Assembly (NCBI GenBank): GCA_963742715.1 | Contig: CAVUMR010000002.1 | Coordinates: 1-64,000, forward strand | Source of the DNA: CAVUMR01 sp963742715 | GTDB taxonomy: Bacteria > Actinomycetota > Actinomycetes > Mycobacteriales > Micromonosporaceae | DNA length: 64,000 nt | Reading direction: 5' to 3' | In this document: positions 19,749 through 29,557 of the stretch, in pieces | How positions within the stretch are numbered: position 1 is the stretch's first letter | Layout: the number at the start of each line of letters is the position of its first letter | Notes under the pieces: generated by a model | Databases searched by the model: none | Seen by the model: only the letters and a program-made list of their open reading frames with translations | What the model was told of the DNA's origin: nothing | Translations under genes and position numbers: made by a program

Positions 19749-19783
19749 TTGAACATGTTCAAATCTTAGTTGAACATGTTCAA
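19749..19783. promoter_or_regulatory. Twin palindromic operator of the TetR gene
   Basis: The perfect 14-bp palindrome TTGAACATGTTCAA occurs at 19749-19762 and again at 19770-19783. The two are spaced 21 bp centre to centre, exactly two helical turns, so two TetR dimers could bind on the same face. They lie 14 bp upstream of the preferred tetR start. Confidence 0.8.
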
Positions 19784-19861
19784 ATCTGGCAGACCCGGTA
19801 TTCGACCACCGATCCGTCGGACGCCTCGGGGCTGTCAGGGGCGCGCGCCTAGGGTGGAGCC

Positions 19862-20673
19862 ATGAGCCACAGCACCAGATCGTCATCGGAGCCCACGTCG
19901 AGCAGACCGACCCGGTCGCCGAGGCGAAGGCGCGCGAGACGACGCTGGTGCAGTTCTTCCTCGGCGACCCGCAGGGCTACAAGGGCCCCGAGATCCGGTA
20001 CGCCGGCGGCGCCGGCGGCGCTGCGCGCCGACGCCGAGGCGGCCGGGGTCGACCTCTACGTGCACGCGCCCTACATCGTCAACGTCGCGACGACGAACAA
20101 CCGGATCCGGATCCCGAGCCGCAAGCTGCTCCAGCAGCACATGGACGCCGCGGCCGAGATCGGCGCCAAGGGCCTGATCGTGCACGGCGGCCACGTCAAC
20201 AAGGACGACGACCCGGCCAAGGGCTTCGACAACTGGCGCAAGGCGATCGAGGCGACCGACATCAAGATCCCGCTGCTGATCGAGAACACCGCCGGCGGCG
20301 ACAACGCGATGGCCCGCCACCTCGACCGGATCGCCGGGGTGTGGGACGCGATCTCCGCAGGCCGAGGGGTTCGAGGACGTCGGCTTCTGCCTCGACACCT
20401 GCCACGCCTGGGCCGGCGGCATCGAGCTGCCGACCGCCGTGGAGAAGGTGCGCTCGATCACCGGCCGGATCGACCTGGTGCACGCCAACGACAGCCGCGA
20501 CGCCTTCGACTCCGGGGCCGACCGGCACGCCAACTTCGGCGCCGGCCAGCTCGACGCCGACGAGTTCGCCGGCGTCGTCCGCGACGCCGGGGCGCCGGTC
20601 GATCTGCGAGACCCCGGGCGGGGCCGAGGAGCACCTGGCCGACTTCGCGTGGCTGCGCGAGCACGGCGTCTGA
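19862..20673 (+). CDS. nfo: Deoxyribonuclease IV (endonuclease IV family, frameshifted)
   Basis: AP endonuclease of the xylose-isomerase-like TIM-barrel fold that nicks DNA 5' of abasic sites using three zinc ions. About 268 residues. Zinc-ligand motifs are readable across frames: VHAPYIVNVAT, GLIVHGGHVN, LLIENTAGG, GFCLDTCHAWAGG, LVHANDSRD, DRHANFGAG and CETPGG. The ATG at 19862 begins MSHST, then an indel near 19877 restores IVIGAHVEQTDP. Further indels lie near 20020, 20360 and 20600. Ends at TGA 20673. Cytosolic. The gene opens a rightward run of four genes. Confidence 0.9.
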
Positions 20674-21525
20674 CGCTCCGCGCCGCGGCCCTGCTCGGCC
20701 GCGGCGGCTCGCCGGCGGCGCTGGCCGTGCTGGCGGCTGCGGCGAGCGACGCGGCGCCGACCTCGACCGGGAGCTGCCAGGCGGATCCGCTACGGCCGAC
20801 GACCACGCCGACCAGTACGCCGACCTCCGGCTCCCCGACCGGCACGACCCGTCGGCACGCTGGTGCTGCTGCACGGCGGCTACTGGATGCCCGGCTACGG
20901 CCTCGACCAGCTGGACCCGATCGGCCACGCCTGATGACGCGGGCTCGGCTGGGCGACCTGGAACGTCGAGTACCGCCGCATCGGCGACGGCGGCGGCTGG
21001 CCCGACCCGATCGACGGACGTCGCGCTGGCCGTCGACCGGCTGCACGCAGGAGCGACCTCGCCGAGCGCGTCGTCCTGCTCGGCCACTCGGCCGGCGGCC
21101 AGCTCGCCGTCTGGGCGGCCTCGCGCACGCGACGACCCCCGGCGGGCCGCCGGTCGTCGCGTCCCGCGGCGCGATCTCGCTCTCCGGGGTCCTCGACCTG
21201 ACCACGGCTGCCGCCGCGCCCGGCTCGCGGCGCGCCGGTGACCGCGCTTTGCCGGCGGCAGCCCCGAGCGAGGTGCCCGGAGCACTACGCGCTCTCCGAC
21301 CCCTCCTGCTGGTCCCGGCCGCCTGCCCGGTCTGGGCGCGTGCACGCCGAGGACGACGCCGTGGTCCCGCCCGAGCAGGCCACGTCGCTACGTCGCCAAG
21401 GCCCGCGCCGCCGGCGGCCACGGCCGAGCTGGTCGACGTCCCCGGCGACCACTTCACCCTCATCGACCCGCGCGCGGCGTCCTTCGCGACGATCAGGGCT
21501 GGTCACCGACGCGCTGGTGCGCTGA
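20674..21525 (+). CDS. Alpha/beta hydrolase (heavily frameshifted)
   Basis: At least seven indels, so only the outline is sure. The frames give DHADQYADLRLP, LVLLHGGYWMPGYGLDQLD (oxyanion-hole HGG), GWATWNVEYRRIGDGGGW, the nucleophile elbow ERVVLLGHSAGGQLAVWA, RGAISLSGVLDLTTAA, then VHAEDDAVVPPEQATS with the catalytic Asp and PGDHFTLIDP with the catalytic His, ending ALVR at 21525. This is the BD-FAE / kynurenine-formamidase-like esterase pattern. The start is unclear because the beginning abuts the nfo stop; 20674 is only the left limit. Substrate unknown. Confidence 0.75.
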
Positions 21526-21559
21526 CCGGGCCGGCGGCCATCCCCGTTAGGCTCGCGGC

Positions 21560-22736
21560 GTGACCTCCCCAGCCGTCGGCGCCCTCTCCGTGCGCACGAT
21601 CACGCGCCGAGGAGCACCTCGCCTTCATCCGCTCGGTGACCGATCGCGACGGGGGCTCGGCGAGCTTCCTGCAGACCCCGGCATGGGCGGCGGTGAAGCC
21701 GGAGTGGACGGCCGAGTCGATCGGCTGGTTCGACCGCGACGGGCGAGCGTCGTCGGGGCCGCGCTGGTGCTCTACCGCCAGCTGCCGCGCGTCAAGCGCT
21801 ACCTCGCCTACCTCCCCGAGGGCCCGGTCATCGACTGGTCGAGCGACGACCTCGCGCGCCTGGCTGGACCCGATGGCGGCCCACCTGAAGAGCAAGGGCG
21901 CCTTCGGCATCCGGATCGGCCCGCCGGTGGTGACCCGGCGGTGGAGCGCGGCCCAGGTCAAGGAGGGCATCGCCGACGAGGCGGTCGCAGTCGCTGACCG
22001 AGCCTGCCGCCCGACCGAGCGCAGCCAGGTCGGGGCCAGCGTCGTCTCCCAGCTGCGCGAGGCCGGCTGGCGGCCGCAGTCGGTCGCCGGCGGCTTCGCG
22101 GCCGGGCAGCCGCAGTACAACTTCCAGATCCCGCTGGTCGACGCCGACGGGACGCCGCGCACCGAGGACGACGTGCTCAAGGGCATGAACCAGCAGTGGC
22201 GTCGCAACATCAAGAAGGCCGCCAAGGCCGGGGTCGAGGTCGAGCACGGCACGCCGCTCGGACCTGAAGGCGTTCCACGAGCTCTACGCCGCACACCGCC
22301 GAGCGCGACCACTTCACCCCGCGGCCGCTGAGCTACTTCGAGACGATGTTCGAGGCGCTCGGCGCCGAGGAGCCCGACCGGATCCGGCTCTACCTCGCCC
22401 GCCACGAGGGCGACCTGGTCGCCGCCACCATCTGGATCCGGGTCGGCGCGCACACCTGGTACTCCTACGGCGCCTCCTCCACCGAGAAGCGCGACGTGCG
22501 CGGCTCCAACGCCGTCCAGTGGCAGATGATCCGCGACTCGCTCGCGGCCGGCGCGCACGTCTACGACCTGCGCGGCATCACCGACACCCTCGACTCCGAC
22601 GACAGCCACGTCGGGCTGATCCAGTTCAAGGTCGGCACCGGCGGCGAGGCCGTGGAGTACGCCGGCGAGTGGGACCTGCCGCTGAGCAAGCGCGATCTAC
22701 AAGGCCTTCGACCTCTACATGAAGCGGCGGGGGTGA
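21560..22736 (+). CDS. FemX-like peptidoglycan bridge aminoacyltransferase (frameshifted)
   Basis: FemAB family transferase, which adds amino acids from aminoacyl-tRNA to lipid II or nascent peptidoglycan. About 390 residues from GTG 21560. Recognisable phrases: SFLQTPAWAAVKPEW, RYLAYLPEGPVIDW, RIGPPVVTRRWS, then the GNAT-like core MNQQWRRNIKKAAKAGVEVE, FTPRPLSYFETMFEAL, WYSYGASSTEKRDVRGSNAVQW, YDLRGITDTLDSDDSHVGL and FKVGTGGEAVEYAGEWDLP, all FemAB hallmarks. Indels near 21610, 21745, 21860, 22260 and 22300. It ends five bases before an alanine-racemase-like gene, a pairing suggesting one pathway in wall peptide modification. Confidence 0.88.
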
Positions 22737-22740
22737 GCCG

Positions 22741-23819
22741 ATGGCCCTGACCCTGTACGTCGACGGCGACCGTTGGCGCGCGCACCTCACGGACGTGCTG
22801 GCGCGGCAACCCCGGGCTGGTCCCGGTCGCCAAGGGCAACGGCTACGGCTTCGGCCTGCACCGGCTGGCCCGCAAGGCCGCGTGGCTGGGCGTCGACACC
22901 CTCGCCGTCGGCACCTACGACGAGCTGCCCCACGTCGACCAGCGGTACGACGGGTCGCTGCTCGTGCTCACGCCGTGGCGACCGTTCGCGCCGCGCCCTC
23001 GGACGACCCGCGGGTGATCCACACCGTCGGCCGGCTCGAGGACCTCGAGGCGCTGGCCGCGCAGGGCGGTCCGACGGACCGGCCGCGCGTCGTCGCTCGA
23101 GCGGATGACCTCGATGCTGCGCCACGGGTTCACGCGCCACGGGACTGCGCGAGGCGGCGCGCCTGGTCGCTGCGACCGGCGGCGTCAGCGTCGAGGGGGT
23201 CGCGCTGCACCTGCCGCTGGCCCGGGGACGCCGGGACTCGCACCTCAGCCGAGGTCGAGCGGCTGATGAACGACGTCGTGGCCGCCGGCATCGACAGCTC
23301 GACCACCCGGACGCACGATCTGGGTCTCCCACCTCACCGACGCCGAGCTCGAGCGCCTGGCCGGCAGTACCCCGACTTCACCTTCCGGCCCCGCATCGGC
23401 ACCGCGCTGTGGCTCGGTGACCGCGGCGCGCTGTCGGTGCGGGCGACGGTGCTCGACGCCCACCCGGTCGAGCGCGGCGACATCTACGGCTACCGCGGCC
23501 GCACGGCTCCGCGCGCCGGCACGATCCTGATCGTCTCCGGCGGCACCTCCCACGGCATCGGCCTCGAGGCGCCGACCGGTGACGCCGACCCTGAAGGCGC
23601 GGGCCGCCTCGATCGCGCGCGGTGGCCTCGACGCGGCCGGGTTCGTGCGTTCGCCGTACACCGTGGGCGGCAAGCAGCGGCTCTTCGCCGAGCCCCCGCA
23701 CATGCAGGCCTCGATGCTGTTCATCCCCGCCGGGTCGACCGGTGCCCGCCGTGGGCGACGAGGTCGACTGCCGGGTGCGGTTCACCGCGACGACCTTCGA
23801 CGCCGTCGAGATCAGCTGA
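22741..23819 (+). CDS. Alanine-racemase-like PLP protein (frameshifted)
   Basis: About 360 residues from ATG 22741. The N-terminal TIM barrel has the PLP-lysine motif LVPVAKGNGYGFG (canonical: VVKANAYGHG), then DTLAVGTYDEL, MTSMLRHGFTRHGL and GVALHLPLA. The C-terminal part reads PRIGTALWLGDRGALSVRATV, GYRGRTAPRAGTILIVSGGTSHGIGLEAP, KQRLFAEPPHMQASMLFIP and VGDEVDCRVRFTATTFD. The segment where canonical alanine racemases have GYADG with the catalytic tyrosine reads VSGGTSHG instead, so racemase activity is doubtful. It follows the FemX-like gene by four bases. About six indels. It overlaps the convergent GT87 gene slightly at its 3' end. Confidence 0.8.
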
Positions 23820-25167
23820 GGACGCCGGTCGCTCGCGCGTCCCTCGGGTCGCGCCGTCACCGGATCGTGCTCGGGGCGTACGACGTCGCGCACCACCATC
23901 GCGACCAGGTAGAGCTGCGCCGCCACCCGGACCCAGATCGCGAGGTCGTAGACCGGGGCGCCGCCGCCGACCGCCTCCTCGAGCCAGCCGCCGAGGTAGG
24001 TCCAGACGGCCAGCGAGGTAGAACAGCTCGCCGGCCTGCCAGATCAGCAGGTCGCGCCAGCGCGGCCGGGCGAGCACGGCGAGCGGCAGCAGCCAGAGCA
24101 CGTACTGCGGCGAGTAGACCTTGTTGACCAGCAGGAAGCCCGGCGACCACCAGGAACGCCCAGCTGCGCCACCCGCGGGCGTCTGCGGGCGCGCAGCCCG
24201 AGCAGCGCCACCAGCGACGCAGACCGCGCCGAAGAGCACCCAGGACCAGCAGGTTGATCGTGTCGGCGGTGAACGTGTGCCCGCGGTGGGCGAGCGCCAG
24301 CCACACCGAGCCGAGGTCGGCGCCGCGCTCGGAGTTGAACCGCCAGAAGACCTTCCACTGCTCGGGACCGGTCAGCCAGGCCGGCAGGTTGACCACCGCC
24401 AGGCGACCGCGGCGGCGCCGGCGGCCGCGGCGAACGCCGCCGAGCCGTCGACGCCGCCAGGCGACGACCAGGATCGGGCCCGAGCAGGAACAGCGGGTAG
24501 AGCTTGGCGGCGGTGCCCAGGCCGATCATCACGCCGGTCAGCACCGGCCGGTCGCGCGCCCAGGCCCACAGCGCGCCGGCGACGAGCGCGACCGCCAGCA
24601 GGTCCCAGTTGATCAGGCCGGTCATCAGCAGCGCCGGGGAGAGCACGAACGGCAGCGCGTCCCACGGTCGCCGCGGATGCACCCCGGCCAGGAACCAGGT
24701 CGCCAGCAGCCCGAAGGCGCCGCAGGAGCACCGCGGTGACCAGGAAGTAGGTGTTGACCTCCTTGGACATCCCGGGCAGCGACCACAGGGAGCCGGGGTC
24801 CTGGTGGTGCCGCTCGGCGACGGGCGGCCCGGACGGGTCGAGCTGGGTGATCCTCGGCCGCCACCCAGGCGAGGTAGGAGATGCCGACGGGGTACTCCAT
24901 CGCCTCGTAGCGGCCGTCGTTGTCGGCGTACGGCCACAGTCCCTCGGCGAAGCCGCGGCCCGGTGTAGAGGTAGGGGATGTCGGAGTAGCAGGCCTTGCC
25001 GTAGCGGGCCTGGTCGCTGGACCAGTTGGTCTGCAGGCACGGCTGCGTGCTGCACCATCGAGAGGCGCGAACACGACCGCGAACAGCGCCAGCAGCACCC
25101 GGACCGGCACCCACCAGCGGTGCGGCCGGGCGTGGTGCCCGACCGGTCCGCCGATCACCTCGCTCAT
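23812..25167 (-). CDS. GT87-type polyprenyl-phosphate mannosyltransferase-like membrane protein (frameshifted)
   Basis: Multi-spanning GT-C fold glycosyltransferase (DUF2029/GT87), about 450 residues, with around ten hydrophobic segments. Starts at ATG 25167 (MSEVIGGPVG). Readable phrases: WSSDQARYGKACYSDIPYLY, FAEGLWPYADNDGRYEAMEYPVG, ALPFVLSPALLMTGLINWDLLAVAL, GVMIGLGTAAKLYPLFLLGP (the AAKLYP motif typical of GT87), WRFNSERGADLGSVWLAL and FLLVNKVYSPQYVLWLLPLAV. Indels are frequent. The 3' end is approximate because it converges with the preceding gene. The ATG overlaps the stop of the PBP gene (ATGA), so the two are coupled; the product probably transfers mannose to envelope lipids or glycans. 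Confidence 0.83.
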
Positions 25168-27489
25168 CGAGCGGGCGAACGGGTCGGTCCGGGTCGGGGC
25201 GACGACGTCTCCGGGCTCCGGCAGCCCCGGCCGCCCGGGCTCACGGGTGCAGGTGGGGTCCGTCGGGTCGCAGGACTCGCGGGACCCGCGGTCCGCCGCC
25301 GTCGCCGTGGCCGTCGGCGTCCGGCGTCGGTCGGCCGGCGGTCCGGCTGCCGGCGTCGGGCTGGGCGGTCGCTGCGTGGCCGTCGGCTTCGGCTTGTGGG
25401 CTTCGGCTTCTTGGCCTTCTTCGTCGGCTCGGCGGCGGCGGGGTGTACGGCGCGTGGCCCGTCCCGGGCGCCTCGCCGTCGACGAAGGCCGGCTCGCGGG
25501 AAGTCCTCCTCGTCGGTGCCCTCCATGCAGGGCGCTCCATCACCGCGGTCCAGGTGCGAGGCCGGGTAGTCGCCGCCGAAGAGCTGGGCAGGTAGCCGTT
25601 GAGCGCCTCGTTGCCCTTGCCGCGCACGTACATCACCGCGGTGGAGACCTGCGGGGTGTAGCCGACGAACCAGGACGACGACACGTCCCCGTCGTCGTTG
25701 GTCGCCGTGCCGGTCTTGCCGGCCGCGGGGCGGTCGAGGCCGGGCGTTCTGGCCGGTGCCGCTCTGGACGGCCTGCTGGAGCGCGTAGCTGACGTCGCGG
25801 CGAGGTCCTCGGGGAGCGCCCGGTCGTTCTTGCGTCGGCGCCGGTAGAGCACCTTGCCGTCGGAGGCGCGGGTGACCTTCTTGACCATGAACCAGTCGTG
25901 GTGGACGCCGCCGTTGGCGATGGTGGCGTAGGCGTTGGCCATGTCGATCGGGCTGACCGTGGCCGAGCCGAGCGCGATGGCCGGGTTGGCCTCGAGGCCC
26001 GGGGTCGTTCTTCGGGATGCCCATGCGCGACGGCCGTCTTCAGATCTTCTCGGGGCCGTTCGGCATCGACGTCGGTGAGGTCGACGTACGCCGTGTTGAC
26101 CGAGTTCTCGGTCGCGGTGAGCAGGCTGATCGCCGAGCCGTAGTTGGTGCCGCCGCCCTCACCCTGGTTGACGACCTCGCTGCCGTCCTCGAAGATGAAC
26201 GGCGAGTTGCCGTCGAAGGTGTCCTTGAGGCTGAAGCCCGTCCTTGAGTCCGGCAGCGAGCGCGAACGGCTTGAACGCCGAACCCGGCGAGCCGCCGAGC
26301 GCGGCCCAGTTCAGCTGGCTGTCGAGGTAGTCCTGGCCGGCGTAGAAGCCGAGCAGGGCGCCGGTCTTGACGTCGACGGACGCGGTGGCGACGTGCAGCT
26401 TCTTCAGCCCCTGCGGCCGCTCGGCGAGTACGCCGTCCTCGGCGGCCTTCATCGCCTTCTTGGTGAAGGTCGTCTCGACGCGGAGGCCGCCGGAGTCGAT
26501 CTCGGCCTCGTCGAAGCCGAGCTTGAGCAGCTCCTTCTTGACCATGGTGAGCATGAAGCCGCGCTGGCCGCCGTACTGGTTGTCGGCCTTGGCCTTGGCC
26601 AGCTTGGGCAGCTTGCCGTAGTACTTGTCGGCCTCGCGAGGCGTCGAGGTTGCCCATCGAGACCATGCCGCGCAGCACGTAGTCGTAGCGCTCGATCAGG
26701 GCGTCGCGCCCCGCGGCGCCGCGGTCGGGGCTGAGGTAGTTCGGGGAGTTGAGCACCGCCGCGAGCATCGCCGACTCGGGCACGGTCAGCTTCTTGGCCG
26801 GCTTGCCGAAGTAGGCGTTGGACGGCGGCCTGGACGCCGTAGGCGCCGCGGCCGAAGTAGATGGTGTTCAGGTAGCCCTCGAGGATCTGGATCCTTGGAC
26901 TGCTCCTGCTGCACCTTCAGCGAGAGGAAGGCCTCCTTGACCTTGCGCGAGAGCGTGCGCTCCTGGCTGAGGTAGAGGATCTTCACGTACTGCTGGGTGA
27001 TGGTCGAGGCACCCTGGGTGGCGTTGCCCTTGGCGTTGGAGAACGCCGCGCGCAGGATGCCCTTCGGGTCGATGCCGCTGTTGGTGTAGAAGGTGCGGTC
27101 CTCGGCGGCGATCGCGGCGTCCTGCATCGACTGCGGGATGTCGGCCAGCGGGATCGACTCGCGGTTCTGCTCGGCGAACCGGCCGACCTTGGCTTGCCGC
27201 CCGAGTAGTAGACGTAGGTCGACTGCGCCTCGAAGGCCTTGTTGGCGTCGGGGATCTCGGTGTTCTTGTAGGCGAAGTAGAAGATGCCGACCAGCACCAG
27301 CAGTGCCGGCCAGGCCGACGATCGTGCAGCCACATCAGCGACCTGCTTCAGCCGCCGGTGCTTGCCGGCGGCCTTGCCGTTCCCTTGGCGCGGTCCGCTT
27401 CGCCGCAGCGCCTTCGTGCTCGGCGGCGCTCGACGTGCGGGCCGTCTTCGCCGGGCGAGGCGCTGCTGCGGTTGCCGCTCACTGATCAC
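25164..27489 (-). CDS. Class A penicillin-binding protein (frameshifted)
   Basis: Bifunctional peptidoglycan synthase of about 770 residues. After a basic, Ala-rich cytoplasmic tail and one membrane anchor (LLVLVGIFYFAYKN) comes the GT51 transglycosylase domain: AIAAEDRTFYTNSGIDPKGI with the catalytic Glu, STITQQYVKILYLSQERT, then YLNTIYFGRGAYGVQAAS. The transpeptidase has GSAFKPFALA (SxxK), SVNTAYVDLT (SxN) and AGKTGTATNDD (KTG). The C terminus is Pro/Thr-rich, with several lysine and glutamate runs. About nine indels; the exact tail frame is uncertain. GTG 27489 follows AGGAAAG; another GTG at 27482 is possible. It is upstream of GT87 in one operon. Confidence 0.9.
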
Positions 27490-27588
27490 TCTTTCCTGTC
27501 GGTGACGCCGGTGATCTGCCACGAGAGGTTACGGGGTGACCGAGAGCCCCGGATCCACGTCTCCGCGCACGGAGTGGCGATTCGCACA

Positions 27589-27598
27589 CGATATATCG
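27589..27598. promoter_or_regulatory. Candidate PadR operator palindrome
   Basis: The perfect palindrome CGATATATCG, extended by ATGCGAT, lies 73-82 bp upstream of the padR start in the PBP/padR divergent spacer. It is AT-rich in a GC-rich setting. Assignment to PadR is only inferred from position. Confidence 0.35.
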
Positions 27599-27670
27599 AT
27601 GCGATAGGTTGGGTTGATAGAAGCTCCCGACACGACGACGCACGCCGGACGACACGAGGAGAGCAGGCAC

Positions 27671-28300
27671 GTGGCAAGCAAGGGGGCGACCCTCGAGCTG
27701 GCAGTCCTCGGACTGCTGCACGACTCGCCCCTGCACGGCTACGAGCTGCGCAAGCGGCTCAACCTGCTGCTCGGCTGGACCCGGTTGCTGTCCTACGGCT
27801 CCCTCTACCCGGCCCTCAAGCGGATGCTGCGCGCCGGGCTGGTGACCGAGGTGGCCACGGACTCCGCCGGGGGTCTCCCGGCGGCAGCGGATCGTCTACC
27901 AGATCACCCCCGCGGGCTCCGAGTACTTCGCCGGCAAGATCACCGACGTCGGCCCCTCCGCCTGGGAGGACGAGGACTTCAACATGAGGTTCGCGTTCTT
28001 CTCCCGCACCGACTCCGAGGTGCGCCTGCGCATCCTCGAGGGACGTCGCTCCCGCCTCCAGGAGCGTCTCGACCGCGCCCGGGTCAACCGGGGACCCGCG
28101 GGCACCGACCGCTACATCAGCGAGCTGCAGCGCCACTCCATCGAGTCGGTGGAGCGGGAGGTCCGGTGGCTGACCGACCTCATCGCTGCAGAGCGCGCCG
28201 GGCCCGAACCGCGACCGGACCGCACCCGGTCGAAGCGCCGCCGGCCAAGCCGAAGGCAGCCACCGCAAGCCAGAGCACCGCACCCAGCACAGGAGCGTGA
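27671..28300 (+). CDS. PadR family transcriptional regulator (frameshifted)
   Basis: About 209 residues from GTG 27671, preceded by GAGGAGAG. The winged helix reads TLELAVLGLLHDSPLHGYELRKRL and YGSLYPALKRMLRAGLVTE; after an indel near 27870, QRIVYQITPAGSEYFAGKI completes the wing. The C-terminal helical part EVRLRILEGRRSRLQERLDRA and VEREVRWLTDLIAAERAG is the Vir_act_alpha_C dimerisation domain. A second indel near 28225 leads to an Ala/Pro/Lys tail ending STGA. The stop is one base before the ino1 ATG, so this regulator is cotranscribed with inositol phosphate synthase, an arrangement I know from other actinobacteria. Confidence 0.9.
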   Translation: MASKGATLELAVLGLLHDSPLHGYELRKRLNLLLGWTRLLSYGSLYPALKRMLRAGLVTEVATDSAGGLPAAADRLPDHPRGLRVLRRQDHRRRPLRLGGRGLQHEVRVLLPHRLRGAPAHPRGTSLPPPGASRPRPGQPGTRGHRPLHQRAAAPLHRVGGAGGPVADRPHRCRARRARTATGPHPVEAPPAKPKAATASQSTAPSTGA

Positions 28301-28301
28301 A

Positions 28302-29405
28302 ATGAGGGACACCATGTCATCGGTCCGAGTAGCCATCGTGGGAGTCGGCAACTGCGCCAGCTCCCTGGTCCAGGGCGTCGAGTACTACAAGGACGCCGAC
28401 CCGGCCGGGAACGTGCCCGGCCTGATGCACGTCATGTTCGGCGACTACCACGTCAAGGACGTCGAGTTCGTCGCAGCCTTCGACGTCGACGCGAAGAAGG
28501 TCGGCTTCGACCTCTCCGACGCGATCAACAACTCGGAGAACAACACCATCAAGTTCTGCGACGTGCCGCCGACCGGCGTGAGGTCCAGCGCGGTCACACC
28601 CTCGACGGCCTCGGCAAGTACTACCGCGAGACCATCGAGGAGTCCGACGCCGAGCCGGTCGACATCGTCCAGGCGCTGCGAGGAGTCCGAGGCCGACGTA
28701 CTCGTCTCCTACCTGCCGGTGGGCTCGGAGAACGCCGACAAGTTCTACGCCCAGTGCGCGATCGACGCAGGCGTGGCCTTCGTCAACGCCCTGCCCGTGT
28801 TCATCGCCTCCGACCCCGAGTGGGCCAAGAAGTTCGAGGACGCCGGCGTGCCGATCATCGGTGACGACATCAAGTAGCCAGGTCGGCGCCACCATCACCC
28901 ACCGCGTGATGGCCCAGCCTGTTCGAGGACCGCGGCGTGGTGCTGGACCGCACCTACCAGCTCAACGTCGGCGGCAACATGGACTTCAAGAACATGCTCG
29001 AGCGTGAGCGCCTGGAGTCCAAGAAGGTCTCCAAGACCCAGGCCGTGACCTCCAACCTGACCGGCCGCTGGCCAACAAGTGTCCGACCGCAACGTGCACA
29101 TCGGTCCGTCGGACTACGTGCAGTGGCTCGACGACCGCAAGTGGGCCTACGTCCGCCTCGAGGGTCGCGCGTTCGGTGACGTGCCGCTGAACCTGGAGTA
29201 CAAGCTCGAGGTCTGGGACTCCCCCAACTCGGCCGGCATCATCATCGACGCGATCCGCGCGGCGAAGATCGCCAAGGACCGCGGCATCGGTGGCCCGATC
29301 CTCTCGGCGTCGTCGTACCTGATGAAGAGCCCGCCGGTGCAGCGCCCCGACGACGAGGGCCGCGCCTCCGTCGAGGCGTTCATCAAGGGCGACGTGGAGC
29401 GCTGA
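28302..29405 (+). CDS. ino1: Inositol-3-phosphate synthase (frameshifted)
   Basis: NAD-dependent enzyme converting glucose 6-phosphate to myo-inositol 3-phosphate, the first step to phosphatidylinositol and mycothiol. About 365 residues. Motifs: VRVAIVGVGNCASSLVQG (Rossmann), VEFVAAFDVDAKKVG, DVLVSYLPVGSENADKFYA, NALPVFIASDPEWAKKF, VPIIGDDIKSQVGATITHR, QLNVGGNMDFKNML, LEVWDSPNSAGIIIDAIR. ATG 28302 has AGGAG seven bases upstream and directly follows padR. Indels near 28580, 28680, 28875, 28920, 29073 and 29085 are sequence errors: each restores perfectly conserved residues. A strong terminator follows. Confidence 0.95.
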
Positions 29406-29423
29406 GCCAGCCTCAGAGCATCA

Positions 29424-29468
29424 GACCGGCGCGGTCACGAACCTGGTTCGTGACCGCGCCGGTCTTTT
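29424..29468 (+). terminator. Rho-independent terminator after ino1
   Basis: A perfect 20-bp stem from GACCGGCGCGGTCACGAACC (29424) to its complement ending at 29464, with almost no loop, followed directly by TTTT. It lies 19 bp after the ino1 stop. Confidence 0.9.
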
Positions 29469-29557
29469 GTGCATTTGTGCCCCGTCCCCGCTCAGACACG
29501 GAATTTGAACCCGATCGGGTCATCGACAACGGTCTGCGGTGTTCCTAGGCTTCGGCC

